Source: DASQFI01 sp035633215
GTDB lineage: Bacteria > Acidobacteriota > Vicinamibacteria > Vicinamibacterales > SCN-69-37
Direction: 5' to 3'
Assembly (NCBI GenBank): GCA_035633215.1
Contig: DASQFI010000033.1
Span: forward strand, 1-64,000
DNA length: 64,000 bases
Shown here: positions 50,134 to 58,566 of the stretch, piece after piece
How positions within the stretch are numbered: the stretch's first letter is position 1
How the letters are laid out: every line of letters begins with the position of its first letter
Position numbers and translations under genes: made by a program
Notes under the pieces: generated by a model
The model's database searches: none
The model's input: the letters and a program-made list of their open reading frames with translations, nothing else
What the model was told of the DNA's origin: nothing

Positions 50134-50909
50134 ATGGGCACCTGGGGTTACGGCTTGTTCGCCGACGACGTGGCCGCCGATGTGCGAATGATGTACGAGC
50201 AGGCGCTCAAAGATGGCGTGACCGATCGCGAAGCTACTGCACGGGTTCTCGAGAAGTTCTCGTCGCACATCTCTGATCCGGATGAAGGTCCGCTCATCGA
50301 GATTGCGCTCGCGGTGACGCAGTGGACGTGGGCCGTCCCGATCCGGCGGCCATTGCCCGGGCGGTGAGTCTGATTGATTCGGGTGCGACGCTGCCGCGTT
50401 GGCGCGAGGCGGGCAAAACTGAGGCGGCCAAACATGCGGCGGCGCTCGCCAAGGTCCGCGCGGAGCTGCTCCAGGCGCCGCCCGCGCCGCGGGTCGCCCG
50501 GGCGATGCCGAAGAACCCGTTCGCGCTCGGCGACTTCGTCGAGGTGCGGCTGCCGTCGGGCAAGCTGGCCGCGATTCGCATCGTCAGCGCCCGTATCGGG
50601 AAATCGGCCGGGGACATCTCCCTCGTCGTCATGACGGCGTACGCCTTTCGCGGCGACCGCTGGCCGGGGCGCGAGGGACTGGAAGCCCTCGGTCTGCTCA
50701 AGAATTCCGAATTGACGTGGTACGACGACGCGGCCAGACCTCCGCTCGTCTGGATGGTCGCTGGCGGCCGCGCACCTCGAACGATTTACAACGTCCGAGA
50801 TCACGGCGGCGACGTGATGACGGGGGAGGCCGTCGAAAACGCCGGCGTCTCGCTGTGGCGGCATGTTCCGGCGAGGTTGGAAGCCGTTCTGCTGTCGCAG
50901 GGTCTCTGA
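50134..50909 (+). CDS. Protein of unknown function (MGTWGYG-type), frameshifted
   Basis: The first part (MGTWGYGLFADDVAADVRM, YEQALKDGVTDREATARVL, HISDPDEGPLIEIALAVTQW) and the second part (GRPDPAAIARAVSLIDSG, KNPFALGDFVEVRLPSGKLAAIRIVS, WRHVPARLEAVLLSQGL) are in different frames. Adding one G near 50325 (cagtgg-acgtgg to cagtggGacgtgg) joins them as TQWDVGRPDPAAIA, the expected sequence for this family. The opening resembles DUF4259 proteins (MGTWG...). The second half has a possible beta-barrel-like small domain. A single-base deletion, so either decay or an assembly error. Confidence 0.75.
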
Positions 50910-50977
50910 CCACGCGCTTCAGGCCCCAAGCCTCACGTCCCAGGAACTTCGCCGGCCGGGTTCCGTCCTTTCTCAAG

Positions 50978-53386
50978 ATGTCCGTCCTCCTGCAGGATCT
51001 GAAGCACTCAATCCGCCAGCTGTGGCAACGGCCGATCTTCGCGGTGAGCGTCGTACTGACGCTGGCCGTCGGCATCGGCGTCAATACAGTCGCCTTCACG
51101 GTCGTCAACGGCGTGCTCTTCAACCGCGCCGCGATGGGGATTCCGGACGACATGGGACGCATCCTCACATTGCCTGGTGGGGACGAGGGCGGGAACGCAT
51201 CGTTGCCGGAGTATCAGCGGTTTGCCGAAGCCACGCGCGGTGCGCTCGATCTCGCCGCTGAAGGCCGGCTCTCGGTTGCGTGGCGGCATGAGAGCGTCAC
51301 GGAGACCGCGTATGTGCTGTTCGTCTCGCCGACGTACTTCTCGATTGTGGGCGTGCCGCCAATCGCCGGCCGAAGCGACGTCGCGCGTGGCGCCGGCGAC
51401 CTTCCCACGTGTGTCATCGGTGAGCGCTTCTGGCGACGGAAGCTGAACGCCGCCCCGATCGCGGGGCTCACGCTTCTTCTGAACGGCATCTCGGTCAGCG
51501 TCGTCGGTGTGCTGCCGGACTCGTACACGGGCCCGGCCGGCCTGTATTCCCCGGACGTGTGGCTGCCGCTCGACGACGTCGCACGCTTCAAGACATCGCC
51601 CGCGCTTCAAAATCGCGACGAACGCTGGCTGTTCCTGCTGGGCCGGATGAAGCCGGGTGTGGGCGTGCCCGAGATCCAGGGCCGCATCGACGCGGTTGTC
51701 GCGGGCATGACGCAGGACTGGCCCGACACACATGCCAGACGCAGCGCGCGGTTCAGACTTCGGAACGAAGGTAACAGCGAGCTGCGTGGGCTGACCACCG
51801 CGGCCGCCGTGGCGATGGGCATCATCGGACTCGTGTTGCTGCTCGCGTGTTTCAACGTCGCCAACCTGCTGCTGGCGCGCGCGGTCGAGCGCGAGCGGGA
51901 CATCGGGATTCGCGCGGCGATGGGCGCGCGGCCGATGCGGCTCGTTCGCCTCGTTCTGACGGAAGGGTTCGTGATCGCCATGCTCGCCGGCGCGGTGGCG
52001 CTCGTGCTGGCGTCATGGACGCAGTCGCTCGTCGGCTCGTTCGCGATTCCGATCGAACAGCCGCAGCACATCGAGCTCACGCCGGACTGGACGGTCGTCG
52101 CCTTCACGCTGGTTCTCGTCCTGATCGCGGGGACCTTGCCTGGGCTCTGGCCGGCGCTGGCCGCGGCGCGTGTTGACGTCCTGCGCGTGCTGCGCGCACA
52201 AGGCGGCAACTCCGTCGGCGGCCGCCCGTCACGGCTGGGCCGATGGCTCGTCGGCGCGCAGATTGCCGGCTCAACCGCGTTTCTCGTGGTTGCCGCGCTC
52301 TTTGCGCAGTCATACGCGCGCCTCTCGGTCGTCGACCTGGGCTTCGATCGCGACCGGCTTGTCGTCGCCGACTTCGCGCCCGCGTCTCACGGGTACGATG
52401 CGGCTCGGACCGAGCGGTACGTCGAGGCGCTTCTCGCGCGCGTGCGCGCATTGCCGGGCGTCACCGACGTGGCGATCGCGGACCGCGCACCCTTTTTCAT
52501 CGGTTTCGATCGCCCGACCGCAATCTCGTCAACCGGCGCTCCATGCGTGCCGGACGCGTGTGCGACCGCCCCGACGATGGCGGTCGGGCCCGGGTATTTC
52601 AGGACGATGGGCATCGGGCTGGCGGCGGGCCGTGAGTTCCAGACCGGCGCAGCGGCCGAGGTGATCATCAATCAGCCGCTAGCACGTCAGTACTTTCCCG
52701 CCGGCGGTGGTGTCGGCGAGACGCTCCGCATCGGCGACCGCGGCGTCCCGGTCAGTGTCATCGGCATCACGGCCCGGACGCATACTCGGGGCCTCGACCG
52801 CGAGCGGCCCACGCTCTACGTTCCGCTTGGCCGGGCGAATCTCGGCGGCGCTCTGAGCCTCGTCGCGCGAACGGCCGCGTCACCAGAAGGACTCGTCAGG
52901 CCGTTTCTCGACGCGGCACAAGCGCTCGATCAAAACGTCTCGATGCTGTCCGTGAAGCCGATGGAGCAGCGCCTCGCGGTGCAGCTCTGGCCGTTCCGCA
53001 CGGTCAGCTGGCTCTTTTCAATCTGCGGCGGTCTCGCGCTCGTCCTCGCGACCACGGGGCTCACGGGCGTCGTCATTCACGCGGTGAATCGCCGCATCAG
53101 GGAGTTCGGCGTACGCGTGTCGATCGGCGCCACGCCGCGAGATCTCGTGCTGGACGTGCTCGGCGGCAGCGCCCGTCTGCTGCTACCGGGACTCGTCGTC
53201 GGCATTTTGCTCGCTGCCGCCGGTGCGCGTCTGGTTCAAGCCGCGTTTGTCGGTGTCAACGTGCTGAATCCGGTCACGTACGTCGCGGTGGCGCTGCTCG
53301 AGTGCGCGATCGTCGTGATCGCGTGCATCGCCCCCGCGCTCCGGGCGGCTCGTGTCGATCCGCTGGTCGCGCTGCGATCGTCGTAA
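50978..53386 (+). CDS. ADOP-type ABC transporter permease 3
   Basis: 802 residues, ATG inside tttctcaagatgtccg; the frame opens further upstream but only through the previous gene. First helix PIFAVSVVLTLAVGIGVNTVAF, first periplasmic core domain to about 245, FtsX helices (LVLLLACFNVANLLLARAVERERDIGIRAAMGA), second anchor (WLVGAQIAGSTAFLVVAALF), second core (VGPGYFRTMGIGLAAGREF), final FtsX block ending ALRAARVDPLVALRSS. Between two Oar-like receptor genes, all on the same strand. A functional link to the receptors is possible but not shown. Confidence 0.93.
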   Translation: MSVLLQDLKHSIRQLWQRPIFAVSVVLTLAVGIGVNTVAFTVVNGVLFNRAAMGIPDDMGRILTLPGGDEGGNASLPEYQRFAEATRGALDLAAEGRLSVAWRHESVTETAYVLFVSPTYFSIVGVPPIAGRSDVARGAGDLPTCVIGERFWRRKLNAAPIAGLTLLLNGISVSVVGVLPDSYTGPAGLYSPDVWLPLDDVARFKTSPALQNRDERWLFLLGRMKPGVGVPEIQGRIDAVVAGMTQDWPDTHARRSARFRLRNEGNSELRGLTTAAAVAMGIIGLVLLLACFNVANLLLARAVERERDIGIRAAMGARPMRLVRLVLTEGFVIAMLAGAVALVLASWTQSLVGSFAIPIEQPQHIELTPDWTVVAFTLVLVLIAGTLPGLWPALAAARVDVLRVLRAQGGNSVGGRPSRLGRWLVGAQIAGSTAFLVVAALFAQSYARLSVVDLGFDRDRLVVADFAPASHGYDAARTERYVEALLARVRALPGVTDVAIADRAPFFIGFDRPTAISSTGAPCVPDACATAPTMAVGPGYFRTMGIGLAAGREFQTGAAAEVIINQPLARQYFPAGGGVGETLRIGDRGVPVSVIGITARTHTRGLDRERPTLYVPLGRANLGGALSLVARTAASPEGLVRPFLDAAQALDQNVSMLSVKPMEQRLAVQLWPFRTVSWLFSICGGLALVLATTGLTGVVIHAVNRRIREFGVRVSIGATPRDLVLDVLGGSARLLLPGLVVGILLAAAGARLVQAAFVGVNVLNPVTYVAVALLECAIVVIACIAPALRAARVDPLVALRSS

Positions 53387-53533
53387 GGCGGCCCTCACCG
53401 AATTTACAACCGACACATACGCTCGATCTCGCTGGTCGATTGCGGACAGCCAAACACCCGTTGACTCCGAAAACCGTTGGACGCATGCTGTCGGCCTGCA
53501 CTGCTCTTCAGAGCCGCTCCGACTGAGGTCAAT

Positions 53534-56518
53534 ATGGCGCTTCCTTTTGAAGGTTCACGACGTCTGGCTATCGGTGTCTTCGTATTTGTCTGTACGTGTT
53601 TCCTCGTTGCCGCGACCGCCAGCGCGCAGAGCGCCACCGGCGCGGTCGACGGCATCGTCGTCGATCAGTCGGGCGCCGTGCTCCCCGGTGTCACCATCAA
53701 GGTGGTCTCCGCCCTCGCCGGCGTCACGCGTTCAACCGTGACGGACGAGAACGGGCTGTTCAGGAACCCGCTCCTGCCGGTCGGCACGTACGAGCTGACG
53801 GCGGAGCTCAATGGTTTCCAGCTGCGCAAGCTGGCGGATCTGCAGGTCACGATCGGCCAGACGATCTCGCTGCGCGTCGAGATGGCGGTCGGCAGCGTGT
53901 CCGAGACGGTGACGGTCACCGGGGCGTCACCGGTCCTGGAAACCAGCCGGACGCAGGTGACCTCCACGGTCGGCGAGGTCGCCGTCCAGAACCTCCCCGT
54001 CAACGGCCGCAACTTCATCGACTTCGCGTTGCTCACGCCGGGCGTCACGCGCGACGTGCGCACGGGCGACATCAGCTTTGCGGGCCAGCGCGGCACGCTG
54101 AACAGCCTCGTCGTGGACGGGGCGGACAACAACAACACGTTCTTCGGGCAGGCGGCGGGCCGCACCGGATCCGGCCGCGCGCCGTATCAGTTCAGTCAGG
54201 ACGCGGTCAAGGAGTTCCAGGTCAACTCGAACTCGTTTGCCGCCGAATACGGCCGTGCAGGCGGCGCGGTGATCAACGTCGTCACCAAATCGGGCACCAA
54301 CGACTTTCATGGCTCAGCGTTCGAGTTCTTCCGCGACAAGTCGTTGAACGCCATCAACGCGATCAACAAGCTGAACAACCTGCCGAAATCGCCCTACAAA
54401 TTCCACCAGTTCGGCGGCACGTTCGGCGGACCGCTCCGGCCAGGCCGTCACTTTTTCTTCGCGAACTACGACGGACAACGCAATACGACGCCGAACCTCG
54501 TCGTCCTCGGGCTGCCGGCGAGTCCGCCGACGGATCCGGCGGCGGTGGCGGCCATCGCCATTCTCCAGGAGAAGGGCCAGAGCTGGGAACGCAAGCTCGA
54601 TCAGGACGTGTTTCTCGTCAAGACCGACCACACGCTGAGCCCCGCGCACCGGCTGTCAGTGCGCTACAACCACCAGAACTTCACGGGCCAGGGATTCGAA
54701 AACGGCGGCCCGACGAACGCGCTCGAGCATACGGGAGCGGCGATCGTCCGCACGCGGTCGTTCAACACGTCGTTTACCAGCGTGATGTCGCCGACGCTCT
54801 TCAACGAGCTGCGCTTCCAAATCTCGCGTGACGAAGAGCCGGGCGAGGCCAACAGCGAGAACCCGGAAGCGGTCGTGCAGCAGGCCGGTGCGACGGTGCT
54901 GACGATCGGCCGCAACAACTTCAGCCCGCGCGAGACGACGATCAAGCGCTGGCAGGTCGCCGATGCGCTCACCTTCATTCGCGGCGCGCACAAGTTCAAG
55001 GGCGGGTTCGATTTCCAGTTCGACGACATCCTCAACCGCTTCCCTGGATTTTTCAGCGGGTCGTACACGTTTCGATCGCTGGCCTCGTTTGCGGGCGGGC
55101 GCCCCATCGGCGCGAACGAGTTCTATCAGCAGAACTTCGCGGGGACGAACACGACGGGCCCGAACACGAACCCCAACATCCAGGAGTACTCGGTTTTCAT
55201 CCAGGACGAGTGGAAGCCGATCGCCGACGTCACGATGAACCTCGGCCTCCGCTACGACCTGATGAAGACGGACGCGCCGCCCGTGCGCAATCCCGACGCG
55301 CAGCTCGCGGCCGCCGACATCGACACGAGCCGGCTCGACGCCGACACGGACAATTGGGGACCCAGGTTCGGCGTCGCGTGGGCGCCCGTGGCCAGGAAGT
55401 TCGTCGTGCGCGGCGGAGGCGGCCTCTTCTACGGCCGCACGCCGTCCATCATGCTCGGCACCGCGCACTCGAACAACGGGATCAACATCGTGTCGCTCAC
55501 CTTCACCGGCGACGCGGTGCCGACGTATCCGAACAAGTTCGACAGCATCCCGGCGGGCGGCGCGTCCGCGAGACCGACGATTTTCTACATCGACAAGGAC
55601 TTCCAGAATTCCAGGCTCTTCCAGGCGAACGTCGCGGTTGAATGGGAGGTCCTGCGGGATACCAGCCTCACGGTCACGTACCTGTTCGTGGATGGCAGCC
55701 ACCTGCCGCGATCGATCGACCGGAACGTCGGCTCGCTCGGCTCGCGCACGTTCACGGTCGCCGACACCGGCGACCAGATTCCGTATCACTTCTTCGCGTC
55801 CGCCGATCGGCCGTTCGCGAACTTCGCGCGGGTGATCGCGTTCGAGACGACGGCCGAATCGCGGTACAACGGCCTCACGTTCGAGCTCAATCGCCGCTTC
55901 GCACGGCATCTCCTCTGGCGCGCGGCGTACACGATCGGCAAGGTCGAAGACACGGTGCCGGATGCGACGGCCGTCGTGCCCTTCAACGCCGGCGACGACG
56001 GCAAACACGCGTCGAATCCGGCGGACTTCGACGCCGACCGCACCGCCGGCAACAACGACCAGCGGCACCGGCTCGTCACGAACGGCGTCTACGACACCAA
56101 CGGGCTGGCGGAAGGCGTGGAAGGGTTCATGGGCGCGCTGGCGCGCAACTGGTCGTTCAGCGGCATCCTGACCGTGCAGTCCGGGCAGCCGTACACCGCG
56201 CGCGTGGGGGCGGTCGATCTCAACGGCGACGGCAACAACCGGAACGACATTGCGCCCGGCACGGCGCGCAATGAGTTCCGGCTCCCGACGATCGTCGCGC
56301 TCGACCTGCGCGTCGCGCGCGACCTGCCGTTCGGCGAGCGCAAGGTTCAGCTGATCTGGGAGGCGTTCAATCTCTTCAATCGCGACAACGTCAACTTCGT
56401 GAACAACACGCTCTACAGCGTGTCGGGCACGACGCTCACGCGCAACTCGACGTTCGGCCGGGCGTCCGGCAGTTTCGGCGAGCGGATCATGCAACTGGCG
56501 GTGAAGGTGATCTTCTGA
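53534..56518 (+). CDS. TonB-dependent receptor, Oar-like, 3
   Basis: 994 residues. The ATG has a gaggtc site upstream; the frame extends a further 57 nt but without a signal peptide start. Signal peptide (VFVFVCTCFLVAATASAQ), carboxypeptidase-regulatory domain about 33-110 (VDGIVVDQSGAVLPGVTIKVV), plug (RGTLNSLVVDGADNNNTFFGQ, FAAEYGRAGGAVINVVTKSGTNDFHG) and a beta barrel ending MQLAVKVIF. The third of three such receptors in 35 kb; the sequences differ enough to suggest different ligands. Confidence 0.95.
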   Translation: MALPFEGSRRLAIGVFVFVCTCFLVAATASAQSATGAVDGIVVDQSGAVLPGVTIKVVSALAGVTRSTVTDENGLFRNPLLPVGTYELTAELNGFQLRKLADLQVTIGQTISLRVEMAVGSVSETVTVTGASPVLETSRTQVTSTVGEVAVQNLPVNGRNFIDFALLTPGVTRDVRTGDISFAGQRGTLNSLVVDGADNNNTFFGQAAGRTGSGRAPYQFSQDAVKEFQVNSNSFAAEYGRAGGAVINVVTKSGTNDFHGSAFEFFRDKSLNAINAINKLNNLPKSPYKFHQFGGTFGGPLRPGRHFFFANYDGQRNTTPNLVVLGLPASPPTDPAAVAAIAILQEKGQSWERKLDQDVFLVKTDHTLSPAHRLSVRYNHQNFTGQGFENGGPTNALEHTGAAIVRTRSFNTSFTSVMSPTLFNELRFQISRDEEPGEANSENPEAVVQQAGATVLTIGRNNFSPRETTIKRWQVADALTFIRGAHKFKGGFDFQFDDILNRFPGFFSGSYTFRSLASFAGGRPIGANEFYQQNFAGTNTTGPNTNPNIQEYSVFIQDEWKPIADVTMNLGLRYDLMKTDAPPVRNPDAQLAAADIDTSRLDADTDNWGPRFGVAWAPVARKFVVRGGGGLFYGRTPSIMLGTAHSNNGINIVSLTFTGDAVPTYPNKFDSIPAGGASARPTIFYIDKDFQNSRLFQANVAVEWEVLRDTSLTVTYLFVDGSHLPRSIDRNVGSLGSRTFTVADTGDQIPYHFFASADRPFANFARVIAFETTAESRYNGLTFELNRRFARHLLWRAAYTIGKVEDTVPDATAVVPFNAGDDGKHASNPADFDADRTAGNNDQRHRLVTNGVYDTNGLAEGVEGFMGALARNWSFSGILTVQSGQPYTARVGAVDLNGDGNNRNDIAPGTARNEFRLPTIVALDLRVARDLPFGERKVQLIWEAFNLFNRDNVNFVNNTLYSVSGTTLTRNSTFGRASGSFGERIMQLAVKVIF

Positions 56519-56524
56519 AACGAC

Positions 56525-56590
56525 CGTAGGGCGGACTGGTTCCCAAGTCCGCCGCGGCGAGGGCGGACTTGAAGATCAGTCCGCCCTACG
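56525..56590. repeat. TAGGGCGG inverted-repeat element between convergent genes
   Basis: cgtagggcggact at 56525-56537 is exactly complementary to agtccgccctacg at 56578-56590. An inner pair (aagtccgcc / ggcggactt) extends the structure. It lies between TonB receptor 3 and the SPFH gene, which converge, and could terminate both. Related to the elements at 2421 and 46516. Confidence 0.78.
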
Positions 56591-56604
56591 CCTGTCGTCA
56601 CGCC

Positions 56605-58437
56605 CTACGCGTGATGCGGCCCGTTCTCAACCATGATCTTCGCGATCATCGCATTCGCGAGTCCCGAGGCGCCGTCGCCACTGACCGCGATGTCCGGCAC
56701 GAGCTTGACCTTGTGCTCGCCCAGAATCGACGCGATCTGGATCGCCGTGTAGCCGGCTGTGCCGACGGCATCGATACCCTGACGATACGCCTCGGCCTTC
56801 GCCCCGCCCACCGCACGAATCGCCACCGCTTCGCCTTCGCCCGTGAGTCGCACCGCGGCCGCCTGACCTTCGGCGCGCAGGCGTGTCGCGGCCCCCTCGC
56901 CTTCGGCGCGGAGTCGCAGCGCGTTCGCGTCACCACGCGCGCCTTCGGCGTTGGCCTTCGCGTTCTGCTCGGCGATGCGAACCATCTGCTCGGATCGGAC
57001 CACGTCACTCTGCAGATTCGCGACGGCCGTCTCGCGCTCGAGCGCCTGACGCTTGATCTGCGCCTCCCGCTGCGCCTCGTACGTGCGCTCCATCTCGGCC
57101 GCAATCTTCCGGTCCGTCTGCGTCTTCATCAGCTCGGCCGGCGGCACGATGTCGCCGATGAGCGTGTCGATGCATTCGACGTCGTACGCTTCCACGGCCT
57201 TCTTGATGTCGGCGAAGGCCTCTCGCTGGCGGTCAGATCGCGCGGTCAGGAAGTCCAGCACGGTCACCTGCTGCGCCGAGTTGCGGAAGTAGTTGCCGAC
57301 GGTCGGCTGCAGGACGTGGTCGACCAGGTTCTGCATCGACCCGACGCGCGAGATCACGCGCGGCGCATTTTTCATGCCGATGTGAATGATCTGGGCCACG
57401 TCCAGGCTGAACGAGAAGCCGTCCTTCGATCGGACGTTGATCGACGACAGGCGTTGATCGTACTGATGCGCTTCCGTCCGCTGCGCCCAGTTCAGCACGA
57501 TGTTCGTCGTCGGCACGAGCTCCACCTTCATCACGCGCGTGTTGATCGGGTGCTTGCCCGGCAGCAGCGCCTCGACCCAGACACCCTTGCGCCCGCGCTC
57601 CACCAGGTCGCCATGCGTGAACGCGTCGCCTGACACGTCCATGTGTTCCTGTCCCACGTAGCTCACCACGACGCCGACGTAGCCGATCGGAATCTCCGTC
57701 AACGGCACGGGCTCGACCTTCAGGAGCCAGGGATTCAGGTTCCACGAGCCGGACAGGAGCACTTCTTCCTGCAGTCCGCGGGATCCTCCCGCATCGATGA
57801 ACGCCTGGCCGCGCTGGAAGCTGTCGTGGTCGGCGACCATGGCCCCGGCGAGATCTCCAGCGGGGATCGGTCGTCCGTCGAGCATCGTCACAATCCCGAC
57901 GCGATCGGGCGGCATGTCGTAGACGAACAGATCAGTCGGCTGGATGTCGTAGCGGACCGCGCGGTCCGGCGTCACGACCTCGAAGACGGCCGGATTGATG
58001 CGGTAGGTGCCCGCCGTGAGAAACGAGATCTGACGACCGCGCTCCCCATGGCCGCGCAGGAACGCTTCGGCATCCTGAAAGTTGTCGCAGTCGACGGCGC
58101 GTGCGAGCACGCGCTCGGCCGGGATCGCATCGCCGTCGGCCGCCACGACGAGCGCAATCTCGCGCGGCCGGACCACGACCATCGGAATTTTCACGACCTT
58201 GTAGCGCCAGCGCCACAGACCGGCATGCCAGCCGGGCGGCAGCATCCGGGCTTGATAACCCGCTTCGCCGTTGAGCGCGATGATGCGGCCGGACGGCAAC
58301 GGACGGCCGTACCGTTTGATGACCAGTCCCGACTGGTTCTCCCGAATCACGCGAACATTCGACAGCACCACTCCGATCGCCGACATCGCCACCAGGATGG
58401 CGACGAGCGTGCCCACGCCATACGCAAGCAGAGTCAT
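56605..58437 (-). CDS. Flotillin-like / SPFH domain protein
   Basis: 610 residues; ATG behind a strong acggaggagacc site, so the 32-residue upstream extension is rejected. Transmembrane helix 2-24 (LLAYGVGTLVAILVAMSAIGVVL). SPFH part from about 30 to 420 (RENQSGLVIKRYGRPLPSG, KHPINTRVMKVELVPTTNIVLNW, DQRLSSINVRSKDGFSFSLDVAQIIHI). Then a long charged helical stretch about 430-560 rich in Ala/Glu/Arg (AQIKRQALERETAVANLQSDV, RAEGEGAATRLRAEGQ), expected to be coiled coil as in flotillins. A membrane-scaffold protein. Divergent from a sigma-54 activator gene. Confidence 0.93.
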   Translation of the reverse strand: MTLLAYGVGTLVAILVAMSAIGVVLSNVRVIRENQSGLVIKRYGRPLPSGRIIALNGEAGYQARMLPPGWHAGLWRWRYKVVKIPMVVVRPREIALVVAADGDAIPAERVLARAVDCDNFQDAEAFLRGHGERGRQISFLTAGTYRINPAVFEVVTPDRAVRYDIQPTDLFVYDMPPDRVGIVTMLDGRPIPAGDLAGAMVADHDSFQRGQAFIDAGGSRGLQEEVLLSGSWNLNPWLLKVEPVPLTEIPIGYVGVVVSYVGQEHMDVSGDAFTHGDLVERGRKGVWVEALLPGKHPINTRVMKVELVPTTNIVLNWAQRTEAHQYDQRLSSINVRSKDGFSFSLDVAQIIHIGMKNAPRVISRVGSMQNLVDHVLQPTVGNYFRNSAQQVTVLDFLTARSDRQREAFADIKKAVEAYDVECIDTLIGDIVPPAELMKTQTDRKIAAEMERTYEAQREAQIKRQALERETAVANLQSDVVRSEQMVRIAEQNAKANAEGARGDANALRLRAEGEGAATRLRAEGQAAAVRLTGEGEAVAIRAVGGAKAEAYRQGIDAVGTAGYTAIQIASILGEHKVKLVPDIAVSGDGASGLANAMIAKIMVENGPHHA

Positions 58438-58492
58438 GGTCTCCTCCGTGAGAACCATGAGTGCACGGGTCGGGCCGGGGCCACTTCGCTCG

Positions 58493-58506
58493 AAACAGGC
58501 CTGTTT
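58493..58506. promoter_or_regulatory. Perfect 14-bp palindrome in the SPFH / sigma-54-activator divergent region
   Basis: aaacaggcctgttt, exactly self-complementary. In the 129 bp between two divergent genes it is a candidate binding site (enhancer-like) for the activator encoded on the right. I did not find a clear -24/-12 box. Confidence 0.5.
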
Positions 58507-58550
58507 TCGGCGCCGGCCCCGTGCTGTCGTCATTTTATTGATGTCTTGAC

Positions 58551-58565
58551 CGTGATTAAATCACG
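58551..58565. promoter_or_regulatory. Perfect 15-bp palindrome abutting the sigma-54-activator start
   Basis: cgtgatt-a-aatcacg, an exact dyad that ends one base before the ATG of the sigma-54 activator gene. Its position fits an autoregulatory operator. Confidence 0.55.
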
Positions 58566-58566
58566 C

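Noticed and set aside
54656..56494. Long open frame on the reverse strand across TonB receptor 3 (also 22648-24366, 12990-14963, 17542-19107).
   Set aside because: Antisense frames of high-GC genes; their sequences are rich in Arg/Val/His without any domain pattern, and the forward strand carries a clear protein.
56605..58533. Longer SPFH start with 32 extra residues.
   Set aside because: A strong ggaggag site lies directly before the internal ATG at 58437, and the extension has no similarity to the family.
58438..58566. Possible -24/-12 sigma-54 promoter before the SPFH gene.
   Set aside because: A TGGC-like word and a TGCA word are present but their spacing is too large for a sigma-54 promoter.
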